A stretch of 64,000 nt of DNA from Microbacterium hominis (GTDB lineage Bacteria > Actinomycetota > Actinomycetes > Actinomycetales > Microbacteriaceae): NCBI RefSeq assembly GCF_013282805.1, contig NZ_CP054038.1:310001-374000 (forward strand). Direction: 5' to 3'. The notes beneath the pieces were generated by a model that was given only the letters and a program-made list of their open reading frames with translations, ran no database searches and was not told the origin of the DNA. The first letter of the stretch is position 1, and the number at the start of each line of letters is the position of its first letter. Shown piece after piece: positions 1-9,579 of the stretch. Both the position numbers and the translations under genes were made by a program.

Positions 1-2781
1 CTCGCCAACGACGAGGACCCGGACGGCACCGTTGCCGCACTCACGGTGGCGGTCGACGACGAGGGCGCGCGCGTGCTGCCCGACGGCGTCGTGCGCGTCA
101 CGATCGGCGACGATGAGCGTCTCCTCACGTACACGATCACCGACGAGGACGGCCTCTCGACGGCCGCGTTCCTGCGGGTGCCGTCGCTGGCGAGCGTCCC
201 GCCGACGCTGATGTCCACGACCGGTGTCGAGGTGCTCAGCGGCGAGACGATCGAGATCCCGCTCGACGAGCACGTGCAGACCACCGGGGGCGGCTCGGTC
301 GTCATCACGGAGGCGGCGAAGGTGTCGGCGGTGCACGCGAACGGGGCGAACCTCGTCAAGGACCAGCGCACCCTCGTGTACACCTCGGCCGAGGGCTACC
401 ACGGCACCGACGCGATCACCTTCGAGGTGACCGACGGCACCGGCCCTGACGATCCCGAGGGCACTAAGGCGACCCTGACGCTTCCGGTCACCGTCCTGCC
501 GCCGGAGAACCAGCAGCCGACGTTCATCGACGGAGAGCTGACCGTCGCGCCCGGCGAGGATCCCGCGGCCCTCGACCTGCGCGCACTCACCAGCGACCCC
601 GACGAGGGCGACCTCGACGGCATGACGTACACGCTCGTCGGGAGCGTGCCGAACAGGCTCACCGCGGCCGTCGACGGCCAGACGATGCGGGCGAGCGCCG
701 ACGTCGCCACCGAGAAGGGCACGCGTGCGACGCTCACGGTGCGCATCTCCGACGGCGAGACCGATCCGATCGAGGGCAGCGTGACCCTCACCGTCACCGC
801 GTCCACGCGCGAGCTCGCCACCGCGAACGAAGACATCGTGCCCGAGGCCCACCAGGGCGACACGGTCGAGGTCGACGTGCTCGCCAACGACGTGAACCCG
901 TTCGATGAGCCGCTGACGATCGTCTCGGCGGTGACCCAGACCGGCGAGGGCTTCGCCGAGGTCGTGGGCGACCGGGTCGCGGTCACGCCCGACCCCACCT
1001 ACGTCGGCACGCTCACGGTGCGATACCGGGTGCAGGATGCCACGGGCGACCCCGACCGCGAGGTCGATGGCCTCATCACCCTCACCGTGCAGGGCGTGCC
1101 CGATGCACCGGGAACCCCGACCGTCTCGAGCGTGCAGGACCGCACCGTCGTGCTGTCGTGGACGCCGCCCGTCGACAACGGAGCCGAGATCACGGGATAC
1201 ACCGTGAGCGGGACCCGCGGCGACTACACCAAGGCGTGCTCCTCGACCACGTGCACCCTCGACGGGCTGACCAACAACGTCGAGTACAACTTCACGGTCG
1301 TCGCCACCAACCGGGTCGGCGACTCCGAGCCGTCGCCCCCGTCGGAGACCGCCCGTCCCGACGCGCGCCCCGACACCCCCCAGGCGCCCACGCTCGTCTT
1401 CGGCGACCGGAGCCTGCAGGTCGACTGGGTGACGCCGACCACACCGGGTTCGCCGGTCGAGCACTTCACGCTCGAGATCTCGCCGGCGCCGCCATCGGGC
1501 ATCGTGCAGAAGGCTCTCGTCACCGGGAACACCCTGGTGTGGGACGGCCTGGAGAACGGCACCGCGTATCAGGTGCGCGTCCAGGCGCACAACCGCGCGC
1601 CCGATCCCTCGAGCTGGAGTGCGTGGTCGGCCACGGAGATCCCCGCTCGCGCGCCGGAGCCGGTCGCCGCGCCGTCGACCCAGCGTCTCGCCCCGGTGGG
1701 CGACCAGGCCCAGCTGCAGGTGGCGTGGAACGAGCCGGCCACGAACGGCGCGGCGATCTCGGGCTACGAGCTGCAGGTGCTGCGCGGCGGTGCGGTCGTG
1801 CGCACGATCACCGGGATCGCGGGCGACCAGCGCAGCCAGGCCGTCGTGGTCGACACGTCGACGACCGACTACACGTTCGCGCTGCGGGCGGTGAACAAGG
1901 CCGGCTGGGGATCGTTCGGCCCGGCCTCCGCGCCGCGTCGCGCCTTCGTCGCGCCGGACGCGCCGGCCAACGTCGCGGCGACGCCCGGTGACCGGCGCCT
2001 GACCGTCACGTTCACACCGCCGAACGGCAACGGAGCGACGCAGGCGGAGCTCGCCTACCAGTACTCGCTCAACGGCGGCGGCTCGTGGGCGGCTCTCCCG
2101 GGCAACCGCGTGATCACCGGGCTCACGAACGGCACGACCTACCGCGTGACCCTGCGCGCCTACACGTCGCTCGACGGCGTGCGCTATGACGGAGCCGCAT
2201 CCGCGCCGTCGGCCCCGCAGGTGCCCTTCGGGCCTGTCGGAACACCGAGTGCGAAGGCGACCCGGTCGGGGACGAGCATCACGTACGAGTGGGGCGCTCC
2301 GGCCGAGAACGGACGCGCCATCACCCAGGTGCAGATCCGCATCGACGGGGGCTCCTGGGAGGACGTCGCCAAGAACGGCACCCGCACCCGCAGCTACGGC
2401 TACTCCGAGACCCACACGATCAGGGTGCGCGCGTTCGACTCGGCCGGTCAGGTGAGCTCTGTCGCGCAGGACTCGGCCACCACCGTGGCGCCGCCGCAGC
2501 CCGTCGCACGCGCGGGCAAGGGCGCACGCACCAACAGCAGCACGTGCACGAGCTCGCAGTGCGCGTATCTGACGCTCACGACGGAGAACTTCCCCGCCGG
2601 CAGCTACCGCGTGTACTGCAACGCGACCGGTCCGTACGGCGGAACCCCCTTCGCCGGCGGCGCCACCTGGAACATCCCCGCGAACGGGACCATCCAGCTC
2701 GGCTGCTACTTCGGCGACGGCGGGGAGCAGGCCTGGGTCACGATCCAGGGCTGGGGCGACTCGCAACGCGTGACCTGGTGA
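1..2781 (+). CDS. Ig-like/fibronectin type III repeat surface protein, 5' truncated
   Basis: The frame is open from base 1, so this is the C-terminal 926 residues of a larger protein whose start lies outside the window. The first part is a string of bacterial Ig/cadherin-like beta domains, with typical VLANDVNP and Y.G....Y.V.D phrases near residues 270-350. About five Fn3 domains follow (from about residue 365 to 830), each opening with a P..P pattern and carrying W..P..NG and NG..Y.. motifs. The last 85 residues are a Cys-containing cap (C..SQC, YCNATG, LGCYFG). No sorting motif or C-terminal membrane segment is visible, so it is probably secreted or held by its missing N-terminus. It heads an operon of AAA ATPase, FHA, kinase and phosphatase genes. 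Family assignment is from repeat pattern; an adhesin or cell-surface fibre role is inferred. Confidence 0.85.
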   Translation, partial: LANDEDPDGTVAALTVAVDDEGARVLPDGVVRVTIGDDERLLTYTITDEDGLSTAAFLRVPSLASVPPTLMSTTGVEVLSGETIEIPLDEHVQTTGGGSVVITEAAKVSAVHANGANLVKDQRTLVYTSAEGYHGTDAITFEVTDGTGPDDPEGTKATLTLPVTVLPPENQQPTFIDGELTVAPGEDPAALDLRALTSDPDEGDLDGMTYTLVGSVPNRLTAAVDGQTMRASADVATEKGTRATLTVRISDGETDPIEGSVTLTVTASTRELATANEDIVPEAHQGDTVEVDVLANDVNPFDEPLTIVSAVTQTGEGFAEVVGDRVAVTPDPTYVGTLTVRYRVQDATGDPDREVDGLITLTVQGVPDAPGTPTVSSVQDRTVVLSWTPPVDNGAEITGYTVSGTRGDYTKACSSTTCTLDGLTNNVEYNFTVVATNRVGDSEPSPPSETARPDARPDTPQAPTLVFGDRSLQVDWVTPTTPGSPVEHFTLEISPAPPSGIVQKALVTGNTLVWDGLENGTAYQVRVQAHNRAPDPSSWSAWSATEIPARAPEPVAAPSTQRLAPVGDQAQLQVAWNEPATNGAAISGYELQVLRGGAVVRTITGIAGDQRSQAVVVDTSTTDYTFALRAVNKAGWGSFGPASAPRRAFVAPDAPANVAATPGDRRLTVTFTPPNGNGATQAELAYQYSLNGGGSWAALPGNRVITGLTNGTTYRVTLRAYTSLDGVRYDGAASAPSAPQVPFGPVGTPSAKATRSGTSITYEWGAPAENGRAITQVQIRIDGGSWEDVAKNGTRTRSYGYSETHTIRVRAFDSAGQVSSVAQDSATTVAPPQPVARAGKGARTNSSTCTSSQCAYLTLTTENFPAGSYRVYCNATGPYGGTPFAGGATWNIPANGTIQLGCYFGDGGEQAWVTIQGWGDSQRVTW

Positions 2782-2818
2782 AAGACAACGGCATTCCACG
2801 AACGAGGAAGACACGAAC

Positions 2819-3790
2819 ATGACCATGACCCCCGAACAGGCCGCCTGGTTCCAGGGCACCTTCGCGCGACTCGTCGACAACGTCGACCAGGCGCTCATGG
2901 GCAAGCGCGAGATCGTCGGCCTGGTGCTGTCGGCCATGCTCGCCGAAGGGCACGTGCTGCTGGAGGATGCGCCGGGAACCGGCAAGACCAGCCTCGCGAA
3001 GGCGCTCGCTGCGACCGTGCAGGGCACGAGCAGCCGCATCCAGTTCACGCCCGACCTGCTCCCCTCGGATGTGACCGGCGTCACGATCTACGACCAGGCG
3101 CAGCACCGCTTCGAGTTCCATCGCGGGCCGGTCTTCGCCTCGATCGTGCTCGCCGATGAGATCAACCGCGCCTCGCCGAAGACGCAGTCGGCGCTGCTGG
3201 AGGTCATGGAGGAGTCGCGGGTCACCGTCGACGGCGTGCCCCACGAAGTGGGACGCCCGTTCCTGGTGATCGCGACGCAGAACCCGATCGAGCAGGCGGG
3301 CACCTACAAGCTGCCCGAGGCCCAGCTCGACCGCTTCCTCGTGAAGACATCCATCGGCTACCCCGATCTCGCCGTCGCCGAGCGCATCCTCGCCGGCTCC
3401 GCCGACCGCAACCCGTCCGCCCACCTTCCCGCGATCATCACGACCGGCGCGGTCGCCGACATGGCCGACCTCGCCGCGACCGTGCACGTGGAGAGCTCCG
3501 TGCTGCGCTACGCGGCCCAGCTCGCCGAGGCGACGCGCGCGGACCGCTCGGTGCGTCTGGGCGTCTCCGTGCGCGGGTCGATCGCGATGGTCCGCATCGC
3601 GAAGGTCTACGCCGCCGCGAACGGCCGCCACTACGTCGTCCCCGACGACATCAAGGCCCTGGCGCGCCCGGTGTGGACGCACCGCCTGGTTCTCGACCCC
3701 GAGGCCGAGTTCTCCGGCACGACCGCCGAGTCGATCATCGCTCGCGTGCTCGAGGACGTCGCCGCCCCGCAGGCCCGGACCGCCGCCTGA
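2819..3790 (+). CDS. MoxR-family AAA+ ATPase
   Basis: A 323-residue MoxR-type AAA+ ATPase, the usual length for the family. Walker A (APGTGKTS) lies near residues 50-57, Walker B with LADEINRA near 111-118, and sensor 1 ATQNPIE near 152. MoxR proteins act as chaperone-like ATPases, usually together with a DUF58/von Willebrand-like partner, to mature or insert metal- or envelope-associated proteins. Here the DUF58 gene follows with a one-base overlap. The start at 2819 has a GAGGAAG ribosome site at 2804-2810; a second ATG at 2825 is a less likely start. The 37-nt gap to the Ig/Fn3 gene suggests co-transcription, so the surface protein or the downstream membrane proteins may be its clients (inference). 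Confidence 0.93.
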   Translation: MTMTPEQAAWFQGTFARLVDNVDQALMGKREIVGLVLSAMLAEGHVLLEDAPGTGKTSLAKALAATVQGTSSRIQFTPDLLPSDVTGVTIYDQAQHRFEFHRGPVFASIVLADEINRASPKTQSALLEVMEESRVTVDGVPHEVGRPFLVIATQNPIEQAGTYKLPEAQLDRFLVKTSIGYPDLAVAERILAGSADRNPSAHLPAIITTGAVADMADLAATVHVESSVLRYAAQLAEATRADRSVRLGVSVRGSIAMVRIAKVYAAANGRHYVVPDDIKALARPVWTHRLVLDPEAEFSGTTAESIIARVLEDVAAPQARTAA

Positions 3791-5049
3791 TGACCGCCGC
3801 TGAGACGCTCGCCCCGACGGCTGCCTCCGCGCAGCCGTCGCCGGGCCGGCAGGAGGTCGCGGTCGCCGCGGCGACCGCCGCGCTCGCGCGCGTGCGCCTC
3901 ATCGCGTCGGTCGTCCGTCCTGCCGGCTGGGTGCTGCTGGCGGGCGTCGTCGTGCTCTGGACCTGCGGGCAGACGCTCGGCTGGATCGAGCTCACGATCG
4001 CGGCGACCGTCATCGCCGCCGCCCTCGCGCTGTGCGCGCTGTTCCTCCTCGGCCGCACCGCCTACGACGTGGGGCTCGATCTCAATCGCCAGCACGTCGT
4101 GGTCGGCGAGCGGGCCGTCGGCGCGCTCACGCTCGCGAACAGATCGGCGCGCGCGATCCTGCCCTCCCGCGTCGTGCTGCCGGTCGGCGCCGGACGCGGC
4201 GAGTTCGCGGTGGGGCGGCTCGCGCCCGAAGCCTCGGTCGAGGAGCTGTTCGCGATCCCCACCACCCGCCGCGCCGTGCTCGCCGTGGGTCCGGTCAGCG
4301 TCGTGCGCGGCGATCCGCTCGGGCTGTTCGAGCGCGTGCATCGCCGCGACGAGCCGGTCGACCTGTACGTCCACCCGCGCACCGTGGGCTTCGAAGGCCA
4401 GTCGCTCGGCTTCTTCCGCGATCTCGAGGGTCTGGCCGCACGCGACCTGTCCCGCGACGACGTCTCGTTCCACGCCCTGCGCGAATACCAGCCCGGCGAC
4501 GATCTGCGCCACGTGCATTGGAAGTCGACCGCGCGCACGGGCGATGTCATGGTGCGCCAGTACGAGGAGACCCGCCGCTCGCATTTCGTGATCGGCCTGT
4601 CGCGGCATCCCGGCGACTACCGCACCGACGACGAGTTCGAGCTCGCGATCTCGGCGGCGGGGTCGCTGGGTCTGCGCGCGGTGCGCGACTCGCGCCAGGT
4701 CGACCTGCAGGTGCAGGGGCGCTCGCTCGTGGCCGAGACCGGCAAGCGGCTGCTCGACGCCCTCTCCGCTCTCGAGCCGGCTCGCGCCGGAGGCGGCATC
4801 CTCGATCTGGCCGTCACGGTGGCCGCGTCCACCCCGCAGGCGAGCGTGGTCGTGCTGCTGTGCGGTTCGAAGGTCGAGGCGGCCACGCTCCGGGCCGCGT
4901 GCGCGCGCCTCCCGTATGGCGCGCGCGTGCTCGCCATCGTCGCCGCCGAGGGGGCGGCGCCGGGACTGCGCCGCATCGGCGAGGCAGACGTGGTCACGAT
5001 CGGCGCGCTCGACGACCTGCCCTCGGCGCTGCGGCGGGTGCTCGCATGA
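3790..5049 (+). CDS. DUF58 domain protein
   Basis: A 419-residue DUF58 protein, the standard partner of MoxR ATPases. The first ~35 residues are Ala/Thr-rich, followed by two adjacent membrane segments (about residues 40-95), then a cytoplasmic beta-rich part. The DUF58 signature lies around residues 235-265: a D.S.DDVSFHALREYQPGDD stretch followed by HWKSTARTG and a YEET motif. The open frame extends further upstream, but the ATG at 3790 overlaps the MoxR stop by one base (TGATG) and gives the expected length, so it was chosen. Proteins of this family are thought to pass substrates to or from MoxR; the actual substrate is unknown. Confidence 0.92.
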   Translation: MTAAETLAPTAASAQPSPGRQEVAVAAATAALARVRLIASVVRPAGWVLLAGVVVLWTCGQTLGWIELTIAATVIAAALALCALFLLGRTAYDVGLDLNRQHVVVGERAVGALTLANRSARAILPSRVVLPVGAGRGEFAVGRLAPEASVEELFAIPTTRRAVLAVGPVSVVRGDPLGLFERVHRRDEPVDLYVHPRTVGFEGQSLGFFRDLEGLAARDLSRDDVSFHALREYQPGDDLRHVHWKSTARTGDVMVRQYEETRRSHFVIGLSRHPGDYRTDDEFELAISAAGSLGLRAVRDSRQVDLQVQGRSLVAETGKRLLDALSALEPARAGGGILDLAVTVAASTPQASVVVLLCGSKVEAATLRAACARLPYGARVLAIVAAEGAAPGLRRIGEADVVTIGALDDLPSALRRVLA

Positions 5050-7499
5050 CCGCCGCCGCTGCCGCCGCCACCACCGCCGGCGCCCCGCCGGCGCTCCCGC
5101 GCCGCCGCTGGGTGCTCGATCTCGCCGCGACCGGCCTGCTCCTCGCCGTGCCGATCATCGGCTTCTGGCCGACGTACGCCGGCCCCGGATACCTCCCCGC
5201 CGCGATGGGCGGCGCGGTCCTGGGCGCGGGCCTGGCCGCCCTCGCCGCGTGGCGGCGCTGGGGCCTGCTCCTCGTCTCGGCCCTCGCCGTGCTCGTGTAC
5301 TTCGTCTTCGGCGGCGCGGTGGCGCTGCCCCACACCGCCATCGCGGGCGTGGTCCCGACGCTCGAGACGTGGCGCCAGCTCGCTCTCGGGGTGGTGACGT
5401 CGTGGAAGCAGCTGCTCACCACGGTCGCCCCCGTTCCCGCCGGCGAGGGGTTCCTCCTCGTGCCGTTCCTGCTCGCGTACGTCGCCGCCCTCCTCACCGC
5501 GAGCCTCGCGCTGCGCGCCCGGCACGCGGCGTGGGCGCTGATCCCGGCGATCGCGTTCCTCGTGGCGCAGATCGCCCTGGGCACCTCCGATCCCGCAGCT
5601 CCCCTCGTGGAGGGCGGGGTGCTCGCCATCGTTGCGCTCGGCTGGCTGTCGGTGCGGCAGGCGTGGGCGCCCGCGCGGGGCGCCGTCCCCCTCGGCGAAG
5701 GGCACGCCTCGCGCACCGGCACGGTGCGCCGCATCGCCCTCGGCGGGGGTGTCGTCGCGGTCGCGGTGATGATCGGCGTGGTGACCAGCGGCCTCACCGC
5801 CCCGGCATCCCCGCGGTATGTCCTTCGCGACGTGGTGATCCCGCCGTTCGACGTGAAGGAGTTCGCGAGCCCGCTGCAGTCGTTCCGCGGGTACGTGCGC
5901 GACGCCGACGACGAGACGCTGTTCACCGTGAGCGGGCTGCCCGCGGGCGCCCGCGTGCGACTGGCCGCCATGGACGCCTACTCCGGCACGGTCTACAACG
6001 TGTCCGACAGTGGCTCGGGCTCGTCGAGCGCCTTCGCTCCGGTACGCCCGGAGATGTCGCCGGGCGTCGAGGGCACGCCCGTGAGCGTGCGCGTCGAGAT
6101 CGGCGCGCTCGAGGGGGTGTGGATGCCGCAGGTCGGCGCCCTGCAGAGCGTCGTGTTCGACGGCGACCGCGGCGACGCCCTGCGTCGCAGCGCGCACTAC
6201 AACACGTCGACGCGCACGGGTGTCGTGACGAGCGGACTCGCGAGCGGCGACGCGTACGACCTCGACGTCGTGGTGCCGGCGGTGCCGAGCGACAACGCCC
6301 TCGCCGCGGTCGATTTCGCCCCGGTGAAGCTGCCCGCCCAGAGCGGCGTGCCCCAGGAGTTCGCCGGGATCGCCTCCGATGCGATGACCGAGGCGGAGAC
6401 GCCGATCGAGCGGGTGCGGGCCCTCCAGCAGATGCTTGCGGGCGGCGGCTTCTTCAGCCATGGCCTCGAGGGCGAGGCGCTCTCCCGCGCCGGTCACGGC
6501 GCCGAGCGCATCTCGACGCTCCTGGGGTCCGAGCAGATGGTGGGCGATGACGAGCAGTACGCCGTCGCGATGACCCTCCTCGCGCGCGAGGTCGGCATTC
6601 CGGCGCGCGTCGTGATGGGCTTCTACCCCGATCCGGACGCGGGCGATCAGGCGGTGTTCGCCGCGACCGGCGACACGCTGCACGCGTGGGTCGAGGTCGC
6701 GTTCGACGGGGTCGGCTGGGTGCCCTTCGACCCGACGCCGCCCGAGGACCAGGTCCCGAGCGACCAGACGACCAAGCCGAAGGCCGACCCGAAGCCGCAG
6801 GTGCTGCAGCCGCCGCCTCCTCTCGACCAGCCGGTCGAACTGCCGCCGTCGGTTCCCGACGAGCGCGAGGCCGAGGACGACAAGGAGGAGGGCGCCTCGA
6901 TCGTCGGGCTCGTGCTGGCCATCGCCGGCGGCGTGCTCGGGCTCCTCGCCCTCATGCTGGCGCCGTTCCTCATCATCGGCGCGATCAAGGCCGCGCGTCG
7001 ACGCGGCCGCCGCTCCGCCGAGCGCGGGGTCGACCGCATCACCGGCGGCTGGGACGAGCTCGTCGACCGGGCCGCGGACTTCGGCACCGACGTGCGCCCC
7101 GGCGCCACCCGGCAGGAGGATGCGCACCGCGTGCAGGCCGCGTTCGCGGCGCCCGCCGTGACCACGCTCGCCCGCCGCGCCGACGCCGAGGTGTTCGGGC
7201 CGGCCGAGCCGACCGAGGCCGAGATCGCCGAGTTCTGGCGCCAGGTCGACGAGATCGTCGGCACGATGGGCCGCCGCGCGTCACTCGGTCGCCGGCTGCG
7301 CGCACGTCTGAGCGTGCGGTCGCTGCTGGGCGGCACGCGCTTCGCCCTGCCGCCGCGCGCTCCGAAGCCGCCGAAGCGCCCGCGCGCGGCGGGCGCCGCC
7401 TCGCGTCGCTCCGCGCGCGCCGACCTCACCGATCACACCGCGGAGGCTCGCACCGAGCCGGGGGACCGCGCCGCTTCCCACCCTACGGAGACCGCATGA
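5046..7499 (+). CDS. Transglutaminase-like (TgpA-type) membrane protein, catalytic Cys replaced
   Basis: An 817-residue protein with about six membrane segments in the first 220 residues, a large extracytoplasmic region, a transglutaminase-core-like domain (about residues 440-580), a Pro/Glu-rich linker, one more membrane segment near residues 618-645, and a basic cytoplasmic tail. The fold is recognised from AREVGIPARVVMGFYPDP and HAWVEV....GWVPFDPTPP. In active enzymes the segment before this reads C-E-x-F/Y; here it is D-E-Q-Y, with Asp at residue 502 where the nucleophilic Cys should be. The His and Asp of the triad are kept. It is therefore probably a binding or scaffold protein, not an enzyme. 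The ATG at 5046 overlaps the DUF58 stop (ATGA). Confidence 0.9.
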   Translation: MTAAAAAATTAGAPPALPRRRWVLDLAATGLLLAVPIIGFWPTYAGPGYLPAAMGGAVLGAGLAALAAWRRWGLLLVSALAVLVYFVFGGAVALPHTAIAGVVPTLETWRQLALGVVTSWKQLLTTVAPVPAGEGFLLVPFLLAYVAALLTASLALRARHAAWALIPAIAFLVAQIALGTSDPAAPLVEGGVLAIVALGWLSVRQAWAPARGAVPLGEGHASRTGTVRRIALGGGVVAVAVMIGVVTSGLTAPASPRYVLRDVVIPPFDVKEFASPLQSFRGYVRDADDETLFTVSGLPAGARVRLAAMDAYSGTVYNVSDSGSGSSSAFAPVRPEMSPGVEGTPVSVRVEIGALEGVWMPQVGALQSVVFDGDRGDALRRSAHYNTSTRTGVVTSGLASGDAYDLDVVVPAVPSDNALAAVDFAPVKLPAQSGVPQEFAGIASDAMTEAETPIERVRALQQMLAGGGFFSHGLEGEALSRAGHGAERISTLLGSEQMVGDDEQYAVAMTLLAREVGIPARVVMGFYPDPDAGDQAVFAATGDTLHAWVEVAFDGVGWVPFDPTPPEDQVPSDQTTKPKADPKPQVLQPPPPLDQPVELPPSVPDEREAEDDKEEGASIVGLVLAIAGGVLGLLALMLAPFLIIGAIKAARRRGRRSAERGVDRITGGWDELVDRAADFGTDVRPGATRQEDAHRVQAAFAAPAVTTLARRADAEVFGPAEPTEAEIAEFWRQVDEIVGTMGRRASLGRRLRARLSVRSLLGGTRFALPPRAPKPPKRPRAAGAASRRSARADLTDHTAEARTEPGDRAASHPTETA

Positions 7500-8743
7500 G
7501 CAGCATGCATCCCCTGGCCCTTGCCGCCCCCGCGTCGCTCGGACGCCGCGCGGGCGCGTACACGATCGACCTCGCGATCGCCTACGCGATCTACCTCGTG
7601 CCGACGCTCATCCTCGGTGCCGCCGTCACGGGCGTCGCCGGGTCGAGCGCCGATCCCACCGGCGCGGTGTTCGCGCTGCTCGGCGTGTCGCTGCTCATCC
7701 TCGTGCTGTCGGCGACGTGGGCGGTCGTCTACACGGTGATGCAGGGCGGTCGTGGCTCGGTGGGCCAGCGTGCGCTGGGCATCCGTCTGCGCGATGCCGA
7801 GACCGGCGGCGACATCGGCTTCTGGCGCGCGTTCCTGCGCAATCTCGTGTGGGGCGCGGCATGCTCGATCGTCGTCGGGTTCTTCACGCCGCTGTTCGAC
7901 CAGAGCGGGCGCCGCCAGGGCTGGCACGATCTCGCGTCCCGTGCCGTCGTGGTCGACACGAGGGTGCGGGATGCCGCGCCCGCCCTCGCGCGTCCGGCTG
8001 CGCCTGCGCTCCCGACCGCACTCCCGGCGGCTCCGCCGCAGGCCGCGCCGGCTCGGACCTACGCGCCGCCCCCCATGTCTCCCGCCCCTGCGGCGGCACC
8101 GGGGCCGCGCTACGCGACCCCGCCGATGGCTGCCCCGGCGCCGGCGCCCGCACCCGCACCCGCACTCGCGCCGGCCCGCGGGTTCGGCGCCCCGGCGCCC
8201 TACGCGGGGCGTGCGGCGGCCGCGGCTCCGACGACGATGATCGCGGCGGTGCCCGGCGTCACCACGCCGCCCGTGGAGCATCCGCACCTCGCGTCGGTCA
8301 TCGACATCCCGGCGCCGGCGCCCACCGCGGCGATGGCCGCTCCGGCCGCCGAGCCGGCGCTCGAGGCGACCAGGGTCGGCCGCGTCGCCTCCCAGGAGCG
8401 CGCGGCGCTGCATCCCGACTCGCCGACCCTCGCCGTGCTCACGTGGGACGACGGCACCCGCATGGCCGTGTACGGCCGCACCCTCTACGGCCGCAACCCC
8501 GCCGGCGAGGAGGGTGCGACCGCGGTGGCCGTGCGCGACGAGACCCTGTCGCTGTCGAAGACCCATTTCGAGATCGGCGGCGACGCGTCGGGGGCGTGGG
8601 TAGCCGACCGCTACTCGACCAACGGCACGGTGCTCGTGCGCGACGGCGGGCGCATCACGCTCATCCCCGGCATGCAGACGAGCCTGCGCCCGGGCGATCG
8701 GCTCGAGTTCGGCGATCGCTCGGCGGCGGTGGGTGCCTCGTGA
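7496..8743 (+). CDS. RDD-family membrane protein with C-terminal FHA domain
   Basis: A 415-residue fusion. The RDD domain (about residues 10-150) has membrane segments of the type YTIDLAIAYAIYLVPTLI, a second around residues 60-85 and a third near the RNLVWGAACSIVVGFF stretch. A long Ala/Pro linker (about 160-300) contains PAPAPAP-type repeats. The FHA domain (about 315-415) shows YGRNP, LSKTHFEI and STNGT, the phosphothreonine-binding signature. It would tether a phosphopeptide reader to the inner face of the membrane beside the pseudo-transglutaminase. The start overlaps the previous stop by 4 nt (ATGA). Partner proteins are presumably phosphorylated by the kinase encoded four genes downstream (inference). 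Confidence 0.9.
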   Translation: MSSMHPLALAAPASLGRRAGAYTIDLAIAYAIYLVPTLILGAAVTGVAGSSADPTGAVFALLGVSLLILVLSATWAVVYTVMQGGRGSVGQRALGIRLRDAETGGDIGFWRAFLRNLVWGAACSIVVGFFTPLFDQSGRRQGWHDLASRAVVVDTRVRDAAPALARPAAPALPTALPAAPPQAAPARTYAPPPMSPAPAAAPGPRYATPPMAAPAPAPAPAPALAPARGFGAPAPYAGRAAAAAPTTMIAAVPGVTTPPVEHPHLASVIDIPAPAPTAAMAAPAAEPALEATRVGRVASQERAALHPDSPTLAVLTWDDGTRMAVYGRTLYGRNPAGEEGATAVAVRDETLSLSKTHFEIGGDASGAWVADRYSTNGTVLVRDGGRITLIPGMQTSLRPGDRLEFGDRSAAVGAS

Positions 8744-9579
8744 CGGGGGTGCCGATCCAGGTCGTCGCGGGCGCGGCGACCCACGCGGGCATGCGCCGAC
8801 GCATCAACGAAGACGCGCACCTCGCGGCATCGCCGCTGTTCCTCGTGGCCGACGGCATGGGCGGGCACGAAGCCGGCGAGGTCGCGAGCGCCGCCGTCAT
8901 CGACGAGTTCGCACGGCTGGCCGGCCGTGACGCGGTCACGATCGACGACCTCCACCGCACCCTGGACCGCGCGCGCCGGCGCGTCGAGGCGCTTCCGGCA
9001 GGCGCCGCCGGCGCCGGCACCACGCTGTCGGGCGTGGTGATCGCCGACGTCGAGGGCGAGGGGTACTGGCTGGCCGTCAACCTGGGCGACTCGCGCACGT
9101 ACCGGCTCAGCGAAGGCCGTTTCGAGCAGATCAGCGTGGATCACTCCGTCGTGCAGGAGCTCGTCGACAGCGGCGAGCTCGACCCCGCGGATGCCATGCA
9201 CGATGCGCGCCGCAACGTCATCACGCGCGCGATCGGCGCCGGGAGCGACTCGGCTGCCGACTACTGGCTGATCCCCGCCGAGGCCGGCGACCGCGTGCTG
9301 GTGTGCTCCGACGGCCTCTCCGGCGAGCTCGACGACGCCGCGATCCTGGAGATCCTCACCTCCGAGGCCGACCCGCAGTCGGCGGCGACGCGTCTCGTGC
9401 ACGAGGCGATGCTCAAGGGCGGACGGGACAACATCACCGCGCTCGTCGTTCACGCGCACGCGGTACGCTCGCGTTCGGAGCGCACCGTCGATGACACCCT
9501 CCCCGTCGCACCGGGGGGTGCCGCCGACGAGATCGACGAGGACACTCGTCCGCGCGCCGCTGCCGCAGGAGGATTCTGA
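8740..9579 (+). CDS. PP2C-family protein serine/threonine phosphatase
   Basis: A 279-residue PPM/PP2C phosphatase, without the membrane anchor seen in mycobacterial PstP. Metal-binding motifs are clear: NEDAH with Asp25, VADGMGGHEAGE with Asp38-Gly39, NLGDSRTYR near residue 110, VVQELVDSGEL, NVITRAIG, VLVCSDGLSGEL near residue 190 and GGRDNITALVV near 230. It removes phosphate from Ser/Thr residues with Mn2+/Mg2+. The GTG start at 8740 overlaps the previous stop (GTGA). Its place between three FHA genes and the kinase makes it the natural off-switch of this pathway. Confidence 0.95.
   Translation: MTGVPIQVVAGAATHAGMRRRINEDAHLAASPLFLVADGMGGHEAGEVASAAVIDEFARLAGRDAVTIDDLHRTLDRARRRVEALPAGAAGAGTTLSGVVIADVEGEGYWLAVNLGDSRTYRLSEGRFEQISVDHSVVQELVDSGELDPADAMHDARRNVITRAIGAGSDSAADYWLIPAEAGDRVLVCSDGLSGELDDAAILEILTSEADPQSAATRLVHEAMLKGGRDNITALVVHAHAVRSRSERTVDDTLPVAPGGAADEIDEDTRPRAAAAGGF

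Noticed and set aside
4617..7127. Minus-strand 836-residue open frame opposite the transglutaminase-like gene
   Set aside because: Arg/His-rich composition, no domain, and it overlaps two well-supported + strand genes.
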